Shown piece by piece: positions 17,581-27,660 of a stretch of DNA of 64,000 nt. This stretch comes from Magnetovibrio sp. (lineage in GTDB: Bacteria > Pseudomonadota > Alphaproteobacteria > Rhodospirillales > Magnetovibrionaceae). The DNA lies in the NCBI RefSeq assembly GCF_036568125.1, contig NZ_DATCTF010000014.1, positions 62,001 through 126,000 of the forward strand, read 5' to 3'. Made by a program: the position numbers and the translations under genes. A model generated the notes under the pieces. It made no database searches. It saw only the letters and a program-made list of their open reading frames with translations, and was not told where the DNA came from. Within the stretch, counting starts at the first letter, position 1. Each line of letters begins with the position of its first letter.

Positions 17581-18426
17581 ATGCGATCCGCCGTTCTACT
17601 GTCCATGGCCGCCGTCGTTTTGGTTCTGTCCGGTTGTGACGAACCCAGCCGCGATGTGCCGCCTCAGCCGCTGACGAAAAACGCGCCGACGGCAATCATG
17701 GGCATGACCGCCCCGCAACGCCTCATGAGCGCCGAAATGGCGGTCGATACCAGTCCCGGTCCGCGCATGCAGATCGGGCGCACCTATGCGATCGAGGTTG
17801 CCGAAGGCCCGGTTTCCGAGGCGATGGAGGCGGACCGCGAGTTTTGCCTCAAGCTCGGCTGTAGCGTCACGGCGGTGAACAGCGCCACCAGTTTCGCCCG
17901 ACCGACCGCATCGCTGAGCGCCCTGGTGCCCCAAGACAAAGCGGCTGAATTTCACGCCCATGTGATGAACGCCAAGGGACGCGCCGTGACGGCGTTCCAT
18001 GAAACCGCACAAAACCGTGATGAGCACTATCAAGATATCCAGGCACGGCTGGAACGTTTGGCCTACATGCGCACCCGGCTCTATGCGCTGGCGGACCAGA
18101 AATCGTCGAACATCGGCGAATTGCTGCAGGTCGAACGCGAACTGATGCGCGTCGAAACCGAAATCGAGCGTTTCACCCGCGACCGCAAGGGGGTGGAAAA
18201 AGTCACCGATAACGTGGCCTTCGACCTCAACTACAGCGAACGCCCGCCCAAGGCCGGGGACGTGGATTTTTCACCGTTTACCGGGCTGGTGTCGGATGTC
18301 GCCAACACCGTCATTTACGCCGTGCGCGTCACGATCTTGTGGCTGGCGCGATGGCTGCCCGCCGCCGTGCTGGTGCTGGGCGGTGCCTACCTGGTGCGCC
18401 GTCGATTGCGCCGCAAGCCTGAATGA
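17581..18426 (+). CDS. DUF4349 lipoprotein with C-terminal membrane anchor
   Basis: The 281-residue protein starts with a lipoprotein signal whose lipobox VLSGC gives Cys19 as the lipidation site. The middle (about 60-230) matches DUF4349, with a long helical, probably coiled-coil part (ARLERLAYMRTRLYALADQK ... ELLQVERELMRVETEIERF). A transmembrane helix (VTILWLARWLPAAVLVLGGA) and a basic tail (RRRLRRKPE) end the protein. ATG 17581 is chosen because AAGGAG lies 9 bases before it; an ATG at 17572 is too close to that site. The function is unknown; an envelope role is inferred. Confidence 0.82.
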   Translation: MRSAVLLSMAAVVLVLSGCDEPSRDVPPQPLTKNAPTAIMGMTAPQRLMSAEMAVDTSPGPRMQIGRTYAIEVAEGPVSEAMEADREFCLKLGCSVTAVNSATSFARPTASLSALVPQDKAAEFHAHVMNAKGRAVTAFHETAQNRDEHYQDIQARLERLAYMRTRLYALADQKSSNIGELLQVERELMRVETEIERFTRDRKGVEKVTDNVAFDLNYSERPPKAGDVDFSPFTGLVSDVANTVIYAVRVTILWLARWLPAAVLVLGGAYLVRRRLRRKPE

Positions 18427-18433
18427 GACAAAA

Positions 18434-18466
18434 AAACCGGCAATCTCAATAAGATTGCCGGTTTTT
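18434..18466. terminator. Bidirectional intrinsic terminator between the DUF4349 and aminotransferase genes
   Basis: A perfect 13-base-pair stem (AAACCGGCAATCT / AGATTGCCGGTTT) with a 5-base loop has T on the plus strand and A on the other side, so it can end both convergent transcripts. Confidence 0.9.
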
Positions 18467-18489
18467 CTAATTTTATATGTGATGGAAGG

Positions 18490-19674
18490 TTAGGCCAACA
18501 GGACCTTTTGCGCAGCCGCTGCCGCGCCGCCTTGGCCGGTGGACACGCCCATGTCGGTGAGCACCGCTTCCAACGCCGACAACGCCAACGTGACGTGACG
18601 CGGGCTGGAACTTTGCCCCATCAGGCCGATGCGCCACACCTTACCGGCCAACGCGCCGAGGCCCGCGCCGATTTCGATGCCGTATTCCGACAGCAGACGA
18701 CGGCGCACCAAGGCTTCGTCGACGCTGTCGGGAACTTGAACTGCGTTCAATTGCGGCAAGCGGTGCGCTTCGTCGACGATCAGCTTGAGGCCCAGTGCGT
18801 CCAACCCGGCTTTCAACGCCAGGTGATTGCGGCGGTGGCGCTTCCAGGCGTTTTCAATGCCTTCTTCCTTCAGCATTACCAAGCTTTCATGCAACGCGTA
18901 GAGCGTGTTGACCGGGGCGGTATGGTGGTAGGAGCGGGTGGCGCCTTCGCTGCTCCAATAGCCCATGATCAGGTTCATGTCCAAAAACCAGCTTTGAACT
19001 TTGTGATTGCGCCCGCGAATGGTGTCCAGGGCGCGATCGGAAAACGTCACGGGGGAGATACCGGGCACGCAGCTCAAGCATTTCTGGGTGCCGGAATAAC
19101 ACGCGTCGATCTTCCATTCGTCGACCATCACCGGGGTGCCGCCCAGCGACGTCACCGCGTCCATGATGACCAGCGCACCGTGTTCATGGGCCAGCGCGGA
19201 AATCGCCGCCGCATCCGATTGCACGCCCGTGGACGTTTCGGCATGGACAAACGCCACCGCTTTGACGCCGGGATTGGCTTTGAGGGTGTCTTCCAGCTTG
19301 TTCAAATTGACCGGCGTGCCCCAGTCGTCTTCGACCTTGATCGCGGTTGCGCCGCAGCGTTCGACGTTTTCGACCATGCGGCCGCCGAACACGCCGTTGA
19401 CGCACACCACGACGCTGTCGCCCGGTTCGACCAAATTGACGAAACAGCTTTCCATGCCCGCAGAACCCGGCGCACTGATCGGCAGGGTCATCTGATTGGT
19501 GGTCTGAAAGGCGTAATGCAGCAAGCCCTTGACCTCGTCCATCATCAAGATGAATTCGGGGTCCAAATGGCCGATGACGGGACGCCCCAGCGCCTGCAAC
19601 ACACGGGAATCGATATCGGAAGGGCCCGGCCCCATGAGCATGCGGCGGGGCGGATGAAAGGATGAAACGGTCAT
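18490..19674 (-). CDS. Class V aminotransferase (alanine/serine-glyoxylate type)
   Basis: The 394-residue PLP enzyme fits the alanine-glyoxylate / serine-pyruvate aminotransferase group. It has MGPGPSDIDSRVLQALGRP, HLDPEF, SAPGSAGMESCFVN, a PLP-binding Asp in VIMDAVTSLGG, the Schiff-base Lys in YSGTQKCLSCVPG, and Arg in the late KVWRIGLMGQSS. It likely moves amino groups between glyoxylate or pyruvate and small amino acids in the cytoplasm; the exact substrate cannot be told. ATG 19674 fits the family start, although the frame stays open to 19848. It is divergent from recO. Confidence 0.88.
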   Translation of the reverse strand: MTVSSFHPPRRMLMGPGPSDIDSRVLQALGRPVIGHLDPEFILMMDEVKGLLHYAFQTTNQMTLPISAPGSAGMESCFVNLVEPGDSVVVCVNGVFGGRMVENVERCGATAIKVEDDWGTPVNLNKLEDTLKANPGVKAVAFVHAETSTGVQSDAAAISALAHEHGALVIMDAVTSLGGTPVMVDEWKIDACYSGTQKCLSCVPGISPVTFSDRALDTIRGRNHKVQSWFLDMNLIMGYWSSEGATRSYHHTAPVNTLYALHESLVMLKEEGIENAWKRHRRNHLALKAGLDALGLKLIVDEAHRLPQLNAVQVPDSVDEALVRRRLLSEYGIEIGAGLGALAGKVWRIGLMGQSSSPRHVTLALSALEAVLTDMGVSTGQGGAAAAAQKVLLA

Positions 19675-19793
19675 AGCGGCGATGAGTTCCCAGTCCGGGG
19701 TTGGCGGGGAGGCCGCCAAATACCTAAGACACTCGGAACGGTTTTTCAACATCCGTGCTTCCCGTGGGCGACGCTGCAGGTACAATGCCGCCC

Positions 19794-20540
19794 ATGGACT
19801 GGCAAGACGACGGCATCGTTCTTTCGGCGCGCAGGCACGGTGAAACATCGGCCATCGTGACCCTTTTGACGCGCGAACGCGGTGCCCATGCGGGCTTGGT
19901 CAAAGGCGGTTTTGCCAAGCGCACGCGCGCGCTGATCGAACCCGGCAACCGCGTGCGCGCCACCTGGCGGGCGCGGTTGAGCGAACATCTCGGCAATTTT
20001 CAGCTCGAATCGGTGCACAGCTACGCCGCCGGACTGCTCGACAGTCCAGACCGGCTGGCGGCCATGGCGGCGGCATTGGCCGTGAGCGCGGCGGCGCTGC
20101 CCGAACGCGAGGCCCATCCGGCGCTATACGAGGTGCTGGGCGCGTTTCTCGACGCGTTGGAACACGGCGACATTTCCGAACACGTCGAAGGCTGGGGCAG
20201 CCTTTACGTCAAATGGGAACTGGGTTTGTTGCAAGAACTGGGCTTTCGCCTCGATCTCGACCATTGCGCCGCCACAGGGGTCACCGAAGACCTGGTTTGG
20301 GTCTCACCCAAATCGGCGCGGGCGGTGTCGCGCGAAGCCGGTGAGCCTTACAAAGCGCAACTGTTGCCGTTGCCCGCGTTCGTGCGCGCAACGGGCGGCA
20401 TCGCCGACACCCTCAATGAGGTCCTACAAGGCTTGAAGCTGACCGGATATTTCCTCGAACGCCACATCTTCGCCCCGCATCAAAAGCAGGTGCCCCAAGC
20501 CCGCGCCCGGCTTGTGGAGCGGTTAGGGGCGCAGACTTGA
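19794..20540 (+). CDS. recO: DNA repair protein RecO
   Basis: RecO helps load RecA on gapped DNA with RecF and RecR. The 248-residue protein starts MDWQDDGIVLSARRHGETS, the standard OB-fold opening, then TRERGAHAGLVKGG and a helical C-terminal part. The zinc-finger cysteines of some RecO proteins are mostly absent. ATG 19794 is preferred over ATG 19785 because the family begins with the M-(D/E)-W sequence. Confidence 0.94.
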   Translation: MDWQDDGIVLSARRHGETSAIVTLLTRERGAHAGLVKGGFAKRTRALIEPGNRVRATWRARLSEHLGNFQLESVHSYAAGLLDSPDRLAAMAAALAVSAAALPEREAHPALYEVLGAFLDALEHGDISEHVEGWGSLYVKWELGLLQELGFRLDLDHCAATGVTEDLVWVSPKSARAVSREAGEPYKAQLLPLPAFVRATGGIADTLNEVLQGLKLTGYFLERHIFAPHQKQVPQARARLVERLGAQT

Positions 20541-20598
20541 GCCAAACTCGGGTATAATCTCGACCACAACCGATTCTTAGAACAACGAGCCACAATCC

Positions 20599-22842
20599 AT
20601 GTCCGAACCGGCCCTCAAAGGCGAAATCCGCGATACCCGTCTCGCCGACGCACTATCCGAGCGTTATCTGTCGTATGCCATGTCGACCATCATGTCGCGC
20701 TCGTTGCCCGATGTGCGCGACGGCCTCAAACCGGTGCACCGGCGCTTGCTCTACGCCATGCAGCAATTGAAGCTGGATCCCAAGTCGGGGTTCAAGAAAT
20801 GCGCCCGCGTGGTCGGCGACGTGATGGGTAAGTATCACCCCCACGGCGACATGTCGATTTACGACGCCATGGTGCGCCTGTCGCAAGATTTCGCGGTGCG
20901 TTACCCGCTGATCGACGGCCAGGGCAATTTCGGCAACATTGACGGCGATAACGCCGCCGCCATGCGCTACACCGAAGCCCGCATGACCGCGGTGGCGATG
21001 GCCATTTTGGACGGCATCGACCAAGATACGGTCGATTTCCGCCCCACCTACGACGGCGAGGAAGACGAACCGACGGTGATGCCGTCGAACTTTCCCAACC
21101 TGCTGGCCAATGGCGCGGCGGGCATCGCGGTGGGCATGGCGACGTCGATCCCGCCGCACAACGTCGGCGAGCTGTGTGATGCGTTCAAGCACCTGATCAA
21201 GTACCCCAATGCGACCATCGACAAACTGGTGGAATTCATCCAAGGCCCCGATTTCCCCACCGGCGGCGAGGTTGCGGAAACCCGCGACGCCATCGTGCAA
21301 GCCTACAAGACCGGGCGCGGCGGGTTTCGCGTGCGCGCCAAGTGGGTAAAGGAAGACCTTGGGCGCGGCACCTATCAGATCGTCATCACCGAAATTCCCT
21401 ATCAGGTTCAGAAATCCAAGCTGATCGAAAAGATCGCCGAACTGATCACCAACAAAAAGCTGCCGATCCTCACCGACATCCGCGACGAAAGCGCAGAGGA
21501 CATCCGCGTGGTGCTGGAACCGCGCACCGGCAAGGTCGAGCCCGAGATGCTGATGGAACAGCTCTACCGTCTGACCGACCTGGAAAGCCGCTTTTCGCTC
21601 AACATGAACGTGCTCGACGCCGACAACACGCCGCGCGTGATGAACCTGCGCGAAGTGCTGCGGGCGTTCTTGGATCACCGCATGGTGGTTTTGCAGCGCC
21701 GTTCAAACTATCGCTTGGGCCAGATCGCGCACCGCCTGGAAGTCTTGGGCGGCATGCTTGTGGCGTATCTCAATCTCGACGAGGTGATCCGCATCATCCG
21801 CGAGGAAGACAACGCCAAAGCCGCGCTGATCGAAGCCTTCAAGCTCACCGACGTGCAGGTGGAAGCCATCTTGAACATGCGCTTGCGGCAATTGCGCAAG
21901 CTCGAAGAAATGGAAATCCGCACCGAAAACGACGCCTTGGTCGGTGAACAGGCGGAACTGACCGCGCTGCTCGGCGATGAAGACAAGCGCTGGGCCACGA
22001 TCACCGCGGAAATCAACACCATCAAGGAAAACTTCGGCCCCAAGACCGAACTGGGCAAACGCCGCACCGTGATCGGCGACGCGCCAACCGCCGTGGTGGT
22101 GCCGTTGGAAGCGATGATCGAGCGCGAACCGATCACCGTGGTGAGCTCTGAAAAAGGCTGGATCCGCGCCATCAAGGGCCATCTGACCGAAGAGCAGATC
22201 AAGGATCTGAAATACAAGGAAGGCGACAAGGGCCGTTTCGCCATCACCGCGCAAACCACCGACAAGCTGTTGGTGTTCGCCACCAACGGGCGCTTTTACA
22301 CCATCGGCTGCGACAAGCTGCCGGGCGGGCGCGGCCATGGCGAACCGCTGCGCCTGATGGTCGATCTGCCCAACGATGCCGACGTGACCACCATGTTGGT
22401 CCACGTGCCGGGCCGCAAGCTGATCGTGGCGTCCGATTCCGGACACGGTTTCATCGTCCCCGAAGACGAAGTGTTGGCGCAAACCAAGAACGGCAAGGTG
22501 GTTCTGAACGTCGGCGCGGGGGCGGAGGCGACGGCCTGCACCATCCTGCCCGAAGGCGCGGATTCCATTGCCGCCATCGGCTCGAACCGCAAAATCGTCA
22601 TTTTCCCCATCGATGAGATGCCTGAAATGACCCGAGGCAAGGGCGTGATCTTGCAACGCTACAAAAAAGGCGGCGGCGCGGTGTTGCGCGACGTCAAGGC
22701 GTTCAAGCTCGAAGACGGGCTGTCGTTTCCGTTCGGCAGCGGCTGGCGCACTGAAACCGAGCTGATCCGATGGCAAGGTAAACGGGCCGGTGCGGGGGCG
22801 TTGGCACCGCGCGGGTTCCCGACATCGAACAAGTTTTCGTAA
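20599..22842 (+). CDS. parC: DNA topoisomerase IV subunit A
   Basis: ParC cuts and rejoins DNA to decatenate daughter chromosomes. The 747-residue protein has the GyrA/ParC breakage domain ([20 protein letters not shown], then [20 protein letters not shown]). The active-site Tyr is in [10 protein letters not shown], and [14 protein letters not shown] and [14 protein letters not shown] follow. The C-terminal beta-propeller repeats are short and there is no GyrA box, which separates it from GyrA. Confidence 0.96.
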   Translation: MSEPALKGEIRDTRLADALSERYLSYAMSTIMSRSLPDVRDGLKPVHRRLLYAMQQLKLDPKSGFKKCARVVGDVMGKYHPHGDMSIYDAMVRLSQDFAVRYPLIDGQGNFGNIDGDNAAAMRYTEARMTAVAMAILDGIDQDTVDFRPTYDGEEDEPTVMPSNFPNLLANGAAGIAVGMATSIPPHNVGELCDAFKHLIKYPNATIDKLVEFIQGPDFPTGGEVAETRDAIVQAYKTGRGGFRVRAKWVKEDLGRGTYQIVITEIPYQVQKSKLIEKIAELITNKKLPILTDIRDESAEDIRVVLEPRTGKVEPEMLMEQLYRLTDLESRFSLNMNVLDADNTPRVMNLREVLRAFLDHRMVVLQRRSNYRLGQIAHRLEVLGGMLVAYLNLDEVIRIIREEDNAKAALIEAFKLTDVQVEAILNMRLRQLRKLEEMEIRTENDALVGEQAELTALLGDEDKRWATITAEINTIKENFGPKTELGKRRTVIGDAPTAVVVPLEAMIEREPITVVSSEKGWIRAIKGHLTEEQIKDLKYKEGDKGRFAITAQTTDKLLVFATNGRFYTIGCDKLPGGRGHGEPLRLMVDLPNDADVTTMLVHVPGRKLIVASDSGHGFIVPEDEVLAQTKNGKVVLNVGAGAEATACTILPEGADSIAAIGSNRKIVIFPIDEMPEMTRGKGVILQRYKKGGGAVLRDVKAFKLEDGLSFPFGSGWRTETELIRWQGKRAGAGALAPRGFPTSNKFS

Positions 22843-22956
22843 GATCAAGCTCGCTTGAGGTGCCGGGGCTTTTGGGCCATAATCCAAAAAGATCATTCCC
22901 AGGCTTTAAACATTTTGATGATCACCCAATTTGGGTTCTAGGGGAGTAGGGCATAC

Positions 22957-23592
22957 ATGATGCACGCATCGCAGGTTCACAACACGCTGGTTGGCACGCT
23001 GTGGCCTTCGTCGGTACAATCCAACACAATGTCCAGCGCATTCATGCGCAAAGCCGTTCTGGCCATCGCCGGAACGCTGTTTTTGGCGCTGGCGTCCAAA
23101 ATCCAGGTGCCGCTGTGGCCCGTGCCGATGACCTTCGGCACCTTCGCCGTTTTGATGTTGGGCATGGCGTACGGCTGGCGACTGGCCGGCGCGACGCTGT
23201 TGCTGTACATGGCCGAAGGCGCGGTTGGATTACCGGTGTTTGCAGGCACCCCGGAAAAAGGCATCGGCCTCGCTTACATGATGAGTGGAACCGGCGGTTA
23301 CCTTCTGGGCTACGTCATCGCGGCCATGGCCGTCGGTTGGCTGGCTGAAAGAGGCTGGGACCGCACCGTTTTGGGCACCGCGCTGGCGATGTTGATCGGC
23401 AACGCCCTCATTTATGTACCCGGCGTTCTGTGGTTGGGCGTATTGCTCGGTTGGGATAAGCCGATCTTGGAATGGGGCTTTACGCCGTTCATCCTCGGCG
23501 ACGTGCTGAAACTGGCTTTGGCGATGTTCTTGTTGCCCATGGCCTGGCATGCCCTCGGCAAACGCAATCGTGACCTGGATGCAGGTACATGA
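22957..23592 (+). CDS. bioY: Biotin transporter BioY
   Basis: The 211-residue protein is the substrate-binding S-component of a biotin ECF transporter. About six transmembrane helices are visible, with the family segments KIQVPLWPVPMTFGTFAVLM, YMAEGAVGLPVFAG and MSGTGGYLLGYVIAAMAVGW. Some alphaproteobacterial BioY proteins work without the energising BioMN partners, and none is nearby. GGGGAG precedes ATG 22957. The stop overlaps the next start (ATGA). Confidence 0.93.
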   Translation: MMHASQVHNTLVGTLWPSSVQSNTMSSAFMRKAVLAIAGTLFLALASKIQVPLWPVPMTFGTFAVLMLGMAYGWRLAGATLLLYMAEGAVGLPVFAGTPEKGIGLAYMMSGTGGYLLGYVIAAMAVGWLAERGWDRTVLGTALAMLIGNALIYVPGVLWLGVLLGWDKPILEWGFTPFILGDVLKLALAMFLLPMAWHALGKRNRDLDAGT

Positions 23593-24077
23593 ACGGTCCT
23601 GAAGATCGTGGCATTCATTCGGGGCGGTCCTCTGCGACCGCCCCGTTTCGCGTCGAAGACCTGTTCGGCTACCTCGAAGGCACGTGGCAATTCGAACGCA
23701 AGGTCCACGATGCCCTATTGGACCAAGAGGGCGATTGCATTGGTGTGGCGCAGTTTTATGCCGACGGCGACAATCTGAACTACCGCGAAGAGGGCGAGCT
23801 CAAGATGGGCGAGATCCAAACCTCGACCGAGCGTGAGTACCTCTACACCTTTCCCGCGCCGTCGATCGCCGAGGTGCGCTTTCCCGACGGGCGTTTTTTC
23901 CACGTCCTGGATTTGACCAAGGGCATCGTGCGCGTCGAGCATAAATGCGGCGACGACATCTACCACGGCCTGTACCGGGTACTCGCACCCAACGGCTGGT
24001 TGGCGGTGTGGCGCATCATGGGGCCGCGCAAGTCCCAGGTCATCACCACACGCTATATCCGCGTCACGCCGACCTAA
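23589..24077 (+). CDS. DUF6314 family protein
   Basis: The 162-residue cytoplasmic protein has the DUF6314 pattern: LFGYLEGTWQFERKVHD, YREEG.L, a Y.Y.FP strand, FPDGRFFHVLDL, VEHKCGDDIYHGLY, then W.VWRIMGPRKSQVI. This looks like a small beta-barrel, possibly lipocalin-like; the function is unknown. The first 18 residues are polar and probably disordered. It overlaps bioY by four bases, so it is translated with it. Confidence 0.75.
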   Translation: MNGPEDRGIHSGRSSATAPFRVEDLFGYLEGTWQFERKVHDALLDQEGDCIGVAQFYADGDNLNYREEGELKMGEIQTSTEREYLYTFPAPSIAEVRFPDGRFFHVLDLTKGIVRVEHKCGDDIYHGLYRVLAPNGWLAVWRIMGPRKSQVITTRYIRVTPT

Positions 24078-24090
24078 ATCCCGAAATCAC

Positions 24091-25683
24091 TTAGTTGAAG
24101 ATCACGTGCGGCAACCACGTCGCCAGCGCCGGGAACATCGCCAGCAACATCAGGCCGATGAGCTGGATGGCGACGAACGGCATCACACCGCGATAGATGT
24201 GCCCGGTGGTGACCGATTCAGGCGCAACCCCGCGCAGATAAAACAACGCAAAACCGAACGGCGGGGTCAGGAACGAGGTCTGCAGGTTCATCGCCATCAT
24301 GATGCCCAACCACACCGGATCGATGTCCATGCGCAACAGCACCGGGGCGACGATCGGCACCACCACGAAGGTGATCTCGATAAAGTCGAGGATGAAGCCC
24401 AGGAAGAACATCACCGCCATCACCACCAAGATCGCGCCCCATTTTCCGCCCGGCAGATTGGCGAGGATTTCGTGCACCAAGTCGTCGCCGCCGAGGCCGC
24501 GAAACACCAGTGAAAACACCCCCGCACCGATCAAGATGACGAACACCATGGCGCTGATTTCCATGGTCGTGCGCATGACTTCGTACAAAATCGGGTCGCG
24601 GCTGCCGTCCATGGTGGTTTCCAACACGCGTTTGAGGCTGGTGCCCAGCCCCCACAGCAGTAAGCCGACGCAGCCGAACGCGGCGACGATGGCGATCATG
24701 TCGGTGGTGGGAATTTCGTCGCGGCTCATGCGCAGATCGAAGCTGTTGGCGAGAATCAGCATGATCACCAGACCGATGCCGCCGACGATGATGGCTTGGC
24801 CACGGCCTTCGTTAAAGCGCAAACCCGCCAGCATCAACGAACCGACCGCACCGACGCCCGCGGCTTCGGTCGGCGTGGCGACACCGGCCAAAATCGAGCC
24901 GAGCACCGAGACGATCAACACGATCGGCGGAACCAACGCGTGTAAAATACGCCCCATCAAACCGTCGGCCTGGAGTTCCTCGGCCGGAATGGCGGGGGAG
25001 CTTTCGGGCTTCACAATGGCCATGAGCACTTGATAGCCGATGTACATCAACACCAACATCATGCCCGGAATCAAGGCGCCGGCAAACAGATCGCCGACCG
25101 AAATCGGTTCCGGCGACCAATTGCCAATGGCGCGCTGTGCGTCGATGTAGGCATTGGAAATCTGATCGCCCAGCAACACCAAGACGATGGACGGCGGGAT
25201 GATCTGGCCCAAGGTGCCCGCCGCGCAGATCGAGCCGCACGACAGAGAAGGCGAATAGCCGCGTTTGAGCATGGTCGGCAGGCTGAGCAAGCCCATGGTC
25301 ACCACGGTGGCGCCAACGATGCCGGTACTTGCGGCCAGCAACGCGCCAACCACCGCAACCGAAATACCCAAACCACCGCGCAACGAGCCGAACAGCATGC
25401 CCATGGCGTCGAGAAGCTCTTCCGCCACCTTGGAGCGTTCCAGCATCACCCCCATGAACACGAACAAAGGCACCGCGACCAACACGTCGTTGGTCATGGC
25501 GGTGCCGAATATGCGCGACGGCATGGCGCCGAACATCGAGAAATTGAAGACATCGAGCGACCAGCCAATGACCGCGAACACCAACGCCGTGCCGGCCAGC
25601 GAAAAGGCCACCGGAAAACCGCCCAACAGGGCCACGCACACGGTAACGAACATGATGACGGCGAGAATTTCATTGAGCGGCAT
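24091..25683 (-). CDS. TRAP transporter large permease (DctM/TakM type)
   Basis: The 530-residue membrane protein is the translocation subunit of a TRAP transporter, with family motifs GGFPVAFSLAG, FVFMGVMLERS, GIVGATVVTMGLLSLP, CGSICAAGTLGQIIPPSIVL and, near the end, FFLGFILDFIEITFVVVPI. It is about 100 residues longer than the common form: around 305-370 there is an added polar-plus-membrane segment. It shares one base with the small permease gene (TGATG), so the two are translationally coupled. Confidence 0.93.
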   Translation of the reverse strand: MPLNEILAVIMFVTVCVALLGGFPVAFSLAGTALVFAVIGWSLDVFNFSMFGAMPSRIFGTAMTNDVLVAVPLFVFMGVMLERSKVAEELLDAMGMLFGSLRGGLGISVAVVGALLAASTGIVGATVVTMGLLSLPTMLKRGYSPSLSCGSICAAGTLGQIIPPSIVLVLLGDQISNAYIDAQRAIGNWSPEPISVGDLFAGALIPGMMLVLMYIGYQVLMAIVKPESSPAIPAEELQADGLMGRILHALVPPIVLIVSVLGSILAGVATPTEAAGVGAVGSLMLAGLRFNEGRGQAIIVGGIGLVIMLILANSFDLRMSRDEIPTTDMIAIVAAFGCVGLLLWGLGTSLKRVLETTMDGSRDPILYEVMRTTMEISAMVFVILIGAGVFSLVFRGLGGDDLVHEILANLPGGKWGAILVVMAVMFFLGFILDFIEITFVVVPIVAPVLLRMDIDPVWLGIMMAMNLQTSFLTPPFGFALFYLRGVAPESVTTGHIYRGVMPFVAIQLIGLMLLAMFPALATWLPHVIFN

Positions 25684-26225
25684 CAGACGTGGGCTCCATC
25701 TTCACGGGCATGTTCGGTTATGTGCCCGGTGAGGGTCAGCATCGATCTCAACATCATCGACACGCCTTGTACCGCGATCAGCGCGGCAAACATCAAAATC
25801 AGGGTTTTGAGTATGTACACGGCTTGAATGCCGCTGGTTTCGCGCGACCCTTCACCGATCGCCCAAGATTGCGCCACATACGGCCACGACCACCACCACA
25901 ACAACACGCACACCGGCAGCAAAAACACGATCGAACCGATGAAGTCGACCACCGCTTTGCCGCGTTCGCCATGTTCGCGGTAGAAGATGTCAACCCGCAC
26001 GTGACCTTCGTGCAGCAAAGTGTAGCCCGCACCGAGCATGAACAGGATCGAATGCAGATAGAGCACCGATTCCTGCATCCAGATGAATCCGAGACTGAAG
26101 ATATAGCGCATCACCACAACCAGGAACTGGACCAAGACCATAATGATCGCAGTCCACGAAATAATCCGTCCAATGCGATTGTTGAAGGAATCGATGGCTA
26201 AATACAGCTTCTCAAGAAACCCCAT
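25683..26225 (-). CDS. TRAP transporter small permease (DctQ/TakQ type)
   Basis: The 180-residue protein has four predicted transmembrane helices and the DctQ features WTAIIMVLVQFLVVVMRY, FIWMQESVLYLHSILFMLGA, and HVRVDIFY after GYTLLHEG. ATG 26225 is preferred over an upstream start, since the first helix follows in the usual place. It lies downstream of the intrinsic terminator in the operon and overlaps dctM. Confidence 0.9.
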   Translation of the reverse strand: MGFLEKLYLAIDSFNNRIGRIISWTAIIMVLVQFLVVVMRYIFSLGFIWMQESVLYLHSILFMLGAGYTLLHEGHVRVDIFYREHGERGKAVVDFIGSIVFLLPVCVLLWWWSWPYVAQSWAIGEGSRETSGIQAVYILKTLILMFAALIAVQGVSMMLRSMLTLTGHITEHAREDGAHV

Positions 26226-26270
26226 GCCCGCCTGCTTTTGTTGACTGTTTGTGTGAGCGCATGAATTACA

Positions 26271-26305
26271 CAAAAACGGGACGGGGGAGAGTTCCCACCG
26301 TCCCG
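26271..26305 (-). terminator. Intrinsic terminator/attenuator between the TRAP binding-protein and permease genes
   Basis: On the minus strand a GGGACGG ... CCGTCCC stem (26278-26284 with 26298-26304, closed by one more C-G pair) is followed by TTTTTG. It lies just after the binding-protein stop, so most transcripts would end here and a fraction read through into the permease genes. That would give more binding protein than permease. Confidence 0.8.
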
Positions 26306-26326
26306 ATCATGTCGTGGCCACCCCGA

Positions 26327-27484
26327 TCAGGCGCCGTATTTGTAGTCGAGGGCGCGCGCCGCGGTGTACGCGGTTTCAGACAACGAGGTCCAGCCCATGG
26401 CCTTTTTACGGAACGACAGGAAGTTGTCGTAAATTTTCTGCGACAACGGATCCGAGGCCGCAACCGCCGCCATGACGTCGCCAGACGCATCGCCGATGGC
26501 TTTGAGGATGTCGTCGGACTGGCGGCGCAACTGAACGCCGTGTTCGTTGATCAAAGTGTCAAGCGAGTCGCCGTTCTTGGCGTTGAATTCGCCGAACATA
26601 CGGTTGTTTTCCGCAGCGCAGGCGAACTGAACGACGGCCTTGTCTTCCGCGCTCAGGCTGTTCCACACACCGGCGTTGACGCCGCAACTCAGCGTCGAGC
26701 CGGGCTCGTGGAAGCCCGGATAGTAGTAGTACTTGGTAACTTTATAGAAGCCCATGGCGAGATCGTTCCAAGGACCGACCCATTCGGTCGCGTCGATGGC
26801 GCCCGACTGCAACGACGGGAAGATTTCGCCGCCCGGAAGGGTGATCGACTGACCGCCGATCTGGCGCAGAACTTCGCCGCCCAGGCCGGGCATACGCATC
26901 TTCAGGCCTTTGTAATCCTCGACAGTGTTCATTTCCTTGTTGAACCAGCCGCCCATCTGCACGCCGGTGTTGCCCGCGGCGAACGGTTTGACGTTGAAAC
27001 CGGCCGACAGTTCGTCCCACAGCTCTTGACCACCGCCGTAATAGAGCCAGGCGTCCATTTCGTTGGCCGTCAGACCAAACGGAACTGCGGTGAAGAAGTT
27101 GAACGCCTTGGACTTGCCTTGCCAGTAGTAATCGGCGCCGTGGTACATGTCTGCGGTGCCGTTGGACACTGCGTCGAACGATTCCAGAGCCGGAACCAAC
27201 TCGCCGCCGCCGAACAATTTCACGGTGATGCGGCCATCGGTCATTGCGGTGATGGAATCGGCCAATCGCTGTGCACCGGTGCCCAGGCCCGGGAAGCCCT
27301 TTGGCCAAGTCGTGACCATTTTCAATTCGCGCATTTGTTTGGAGATGGCCGGCGCAGGCGGCATCGCGGGCGCTGGCGCAGCATCCTTGGGTGCGGCGGC
27401 TTGTTCTTCTTTTTGCCCGCACGCGGCGAGGGCGACTGCACCGGCGGCCAGGGCCGCGCCTTTAACAAAATCACGACGTTTCAT
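26327..27484 (-). CDS. TRAP transporter substrate-binding protein (TakP-like, 2-oxoacid)
   Basis: The 385-residue protein starts with MKRRDFVKGAALAAGAVALA and then AACG: a twin-arginine motif followed by a lipobox Cys, so it may be exported folded and lipid-anchored. An Ala/Pro-rich linker leads to the DctP-type domain. KMRMPGLGGEVLRQIGG (substrate Arg), GAIDATEWVGPWND and the YYYPGFHEPG stretch are those of the TakP group, which binds pyruvate and other 2-oxoacids. ATG 27484 has GGGAGG upstream. It is the first gene of the TRAP operon. Confidence 0.92.
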   Translation of the reverse strand: MKRRDFVKGAALAAGAVALAACGQKEEQAAAPKDAAPAPAMPPAPAISKQMRELKMVTTWPKGFPGLGTGAQRLADSITAMTDGRITVKLFGGGELVPALESFDAVSNGTADMYHGADYYWQGKSKAFNFFTAVPFGLTANEMDAWLYYGGGQELWDELSAGFNVKPFAAGNTGVQMGGWFNKEMNTVEDYKGLKMRMPGLGGEVLRQIGGQSITLPGGEIFPSLQSGAIDATEWVGPWNDLAMGFYKVTKYYYYPGFHEPGSTLSCGVNAGVWNSLSAEDKAVVQFACAAENNRMFGEFNAKNGDSLDTLINEHGVQLRRQSDDILKAIGDASGDVMAAVAASDPLSQKIYDNFLSFRKKAMGWTSLSETAYTAARALDYKYGA

Positions 27485-27660
27485 ATTGGAATGATCCTCC
27501 CGAATTTTTGTCCACATCGTCCTCAACGAGACGCTGCATTCAAATGCCGATCCCCCAGGACTGGCTTGATTTCATTGCGAAGACTATCTTGGAAAGAGAT
27601 CCCTTCGCAATGCATTATTGAACAGATGTATCAATTTCACGCGTGATGCGTCCATTTGTA

